Assembly: GCF_015351105.1 (NCBI RefSeq) | Contig: NZ_JADKRR010000002.1 | Location: 186,001 to 250,000, forward strand | From: Clavibacter sp. VKM Ac-2872 | Lineage (GTDB): Bacteria > Actinomycetota > Actinomycetes > Actinomycetales > Microbacteriaceae | DNA length: 64,000 nt | Reading direction: 5' to 3' | Shown here: positions 63,631 to 64,000 of the stretch, piece after piece | Layout: every line of letters starts with the position of its first letter | Numbering within the stretch: position 1 is the stretch's first letter | The notes under the pieces: generated by a model | Databases searched by the model: none | Seen by the model: the letters and a program-made list of their open reading frames with translations, nothing else | What the model was told of the DNA's origin: nothing | Position numbers and translations under genes: made by a program

Positions 63631-64000
63631 CAGTCGCGCTCCCTCGAGAGTCGTTGGACGGGGAGCACGAGCAGCAGCACGAACACGAGCAGCACCACGC
63701 CGAACGCGGACGCGAGGCCCACCTGGCTCTGCACGAAGGCGAGCCGGAAGATCTCGATGCCGGGCACGAGCGTCGTGGTGCCCGGCCCGCCCTTGGTGGT
63801 CGTGTAGATGATGTCGAACGTGCTCAGGGCGGCGATGACCGTGATGGTCACGAGCACCGCGATCTCCTGCCGGAGGCCCGGCAGGGTGATGGTGACGAAC
63901 TCGCGGAAGAAGCCTGCGCCGTCGAGCCGCACGGCCTCGTAGAGCGAGCCGTCGATCTTGCCCATGCCCGTGAGCAGCAGCACGGTGCACAGGCCCGTGA
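63630..64000 (-). CDS. Carbohydrate ABC transporter permease (MalF-type), partial
   Basis: The C-terminal part of a MalF-type permease; the frame is open to the right edge, so the start is outside the window. The EAA loop is visible as YEAVRLDGAGFFREFVTITLPGL, then two to three helices and a basic tail. Confidence 0.9.
   Translation of the reverse strand, partial: TGLCTVLLLTGMGKIDGSLYEAVRLDGAGFFREFVTITLPGLRQEIAVLVTITVIAALSTFDIIYTTTKGGPGTTTLVPGIEIFRLAFVQSQVGLASAFGVVLLVFVLLLVLPVQRLSRERD

Noticed and set aside
1..64000. CRISPR array, rRNA operon, IS element or phage module
   Set aside because: No regularly spaced repeats, no rRNA motifs, and no transposase, integrase or phage structural gene was found on either strand.

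Overview
The window is very GC-rich (about 70-73 percent) with dense, mostly leaderless or translationally coupled genes, frequent GTG starts, and actinobacterial families throughout (LuxR-type two-component pairs, ANTAR regulator, S-type N-acetylglutamate synthase, class II FBPase, WXG100-like proteins, streptolysin-S-like azole cluster). The gene content and codon style point to a plant-associated Microbacteriaceae, most likely Clavibacter; this assignment is inference, not a database match.

Layout. 1-2.3 kb: end of a conjugative coupling protein (TraG/VirD4-like) plus a DUF4913 protein and an unknown membrane protein, the tail of an integrated transfer element. 2.3-5.8 kb: a partner-switching module (STAS antagonist, anti-sigma kinase, two SpoIIE-type phosphatases). 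6-10.4 kb: small housekeeping and hypothetical genes, a tandem duplicated membrane protein pair, and an exported ice-binding-like (DUF3494) surface protein. 10.5-14.4 kb: a sugar ABC importer whose permeases and binding protein flank a guanidinium exporter (gdx) controlled by a guanidine-III riboswitch. 14.4-25.6 kb: core metabolism and signalling (alpha/beta hydrolase, glpX, AI-2E-family exporter, ABC exporter with divergent LuxR two-component pair, tRNA-Ser, HAD phosphatase, GAF-ANTAR regulator, F420/NADP reductase-like protein, TSUP permease). 25.6-27.3 kb: a hipBA toxin-antitoxin operon with three identical, evenly phased 16-bp operators, one of which fills the promoter spacer. 28.1-36 kb: a complete kdp potassium system with two small KdpF-like peptides and its KdpDE sensor/regulator.

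36-42.7 kb is the accessory hot spot. Immediately behind kdpE lies a compact type-VII-secretion-style locus (WXG100-like protein, long LXG-like protein with a C-terminal glycine zipper, LpqN/Mog1-like small protein, putative EspG-like protein). It is bracketed by two copies of a three-helix membrane protein gene; the second copy is followed by a decayed remnant of the EspG-like gene, so the whole block looks like a tandem duplication whose second unit lost its middle. Next, an SGNH hydrolase gene has a roughly 1-kb AT-richer insert at its 3' end, carrying one unknown gene and leaving an in-frame duplicate of the hydrolase C-terminus beyond it.

42.7-54.3 kb returns to core genes (RDD protein, radA, ArsR regulator, His-rich metal-binding peptide, N-acetylglutamate synthase, MprAB-like two-component system, TerC protein, beta-propeller and sugar-epimerase genes). 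54.4-59.7 kb is a minus-strand thiazole/oxazole-modified peptide (TOMM) operon: SLS-like precursor with core CCSTCCSCSS, E1-like cyclodehydratase partner, YcaO with PxPxP tail, FMN dehydrogenase, and ABC exporter. The window closes with a YqaJ-like nuclease, an MDR oxidoreductase, and the start of a second sugar ABC importer operon with a GH32-like hydrolase.
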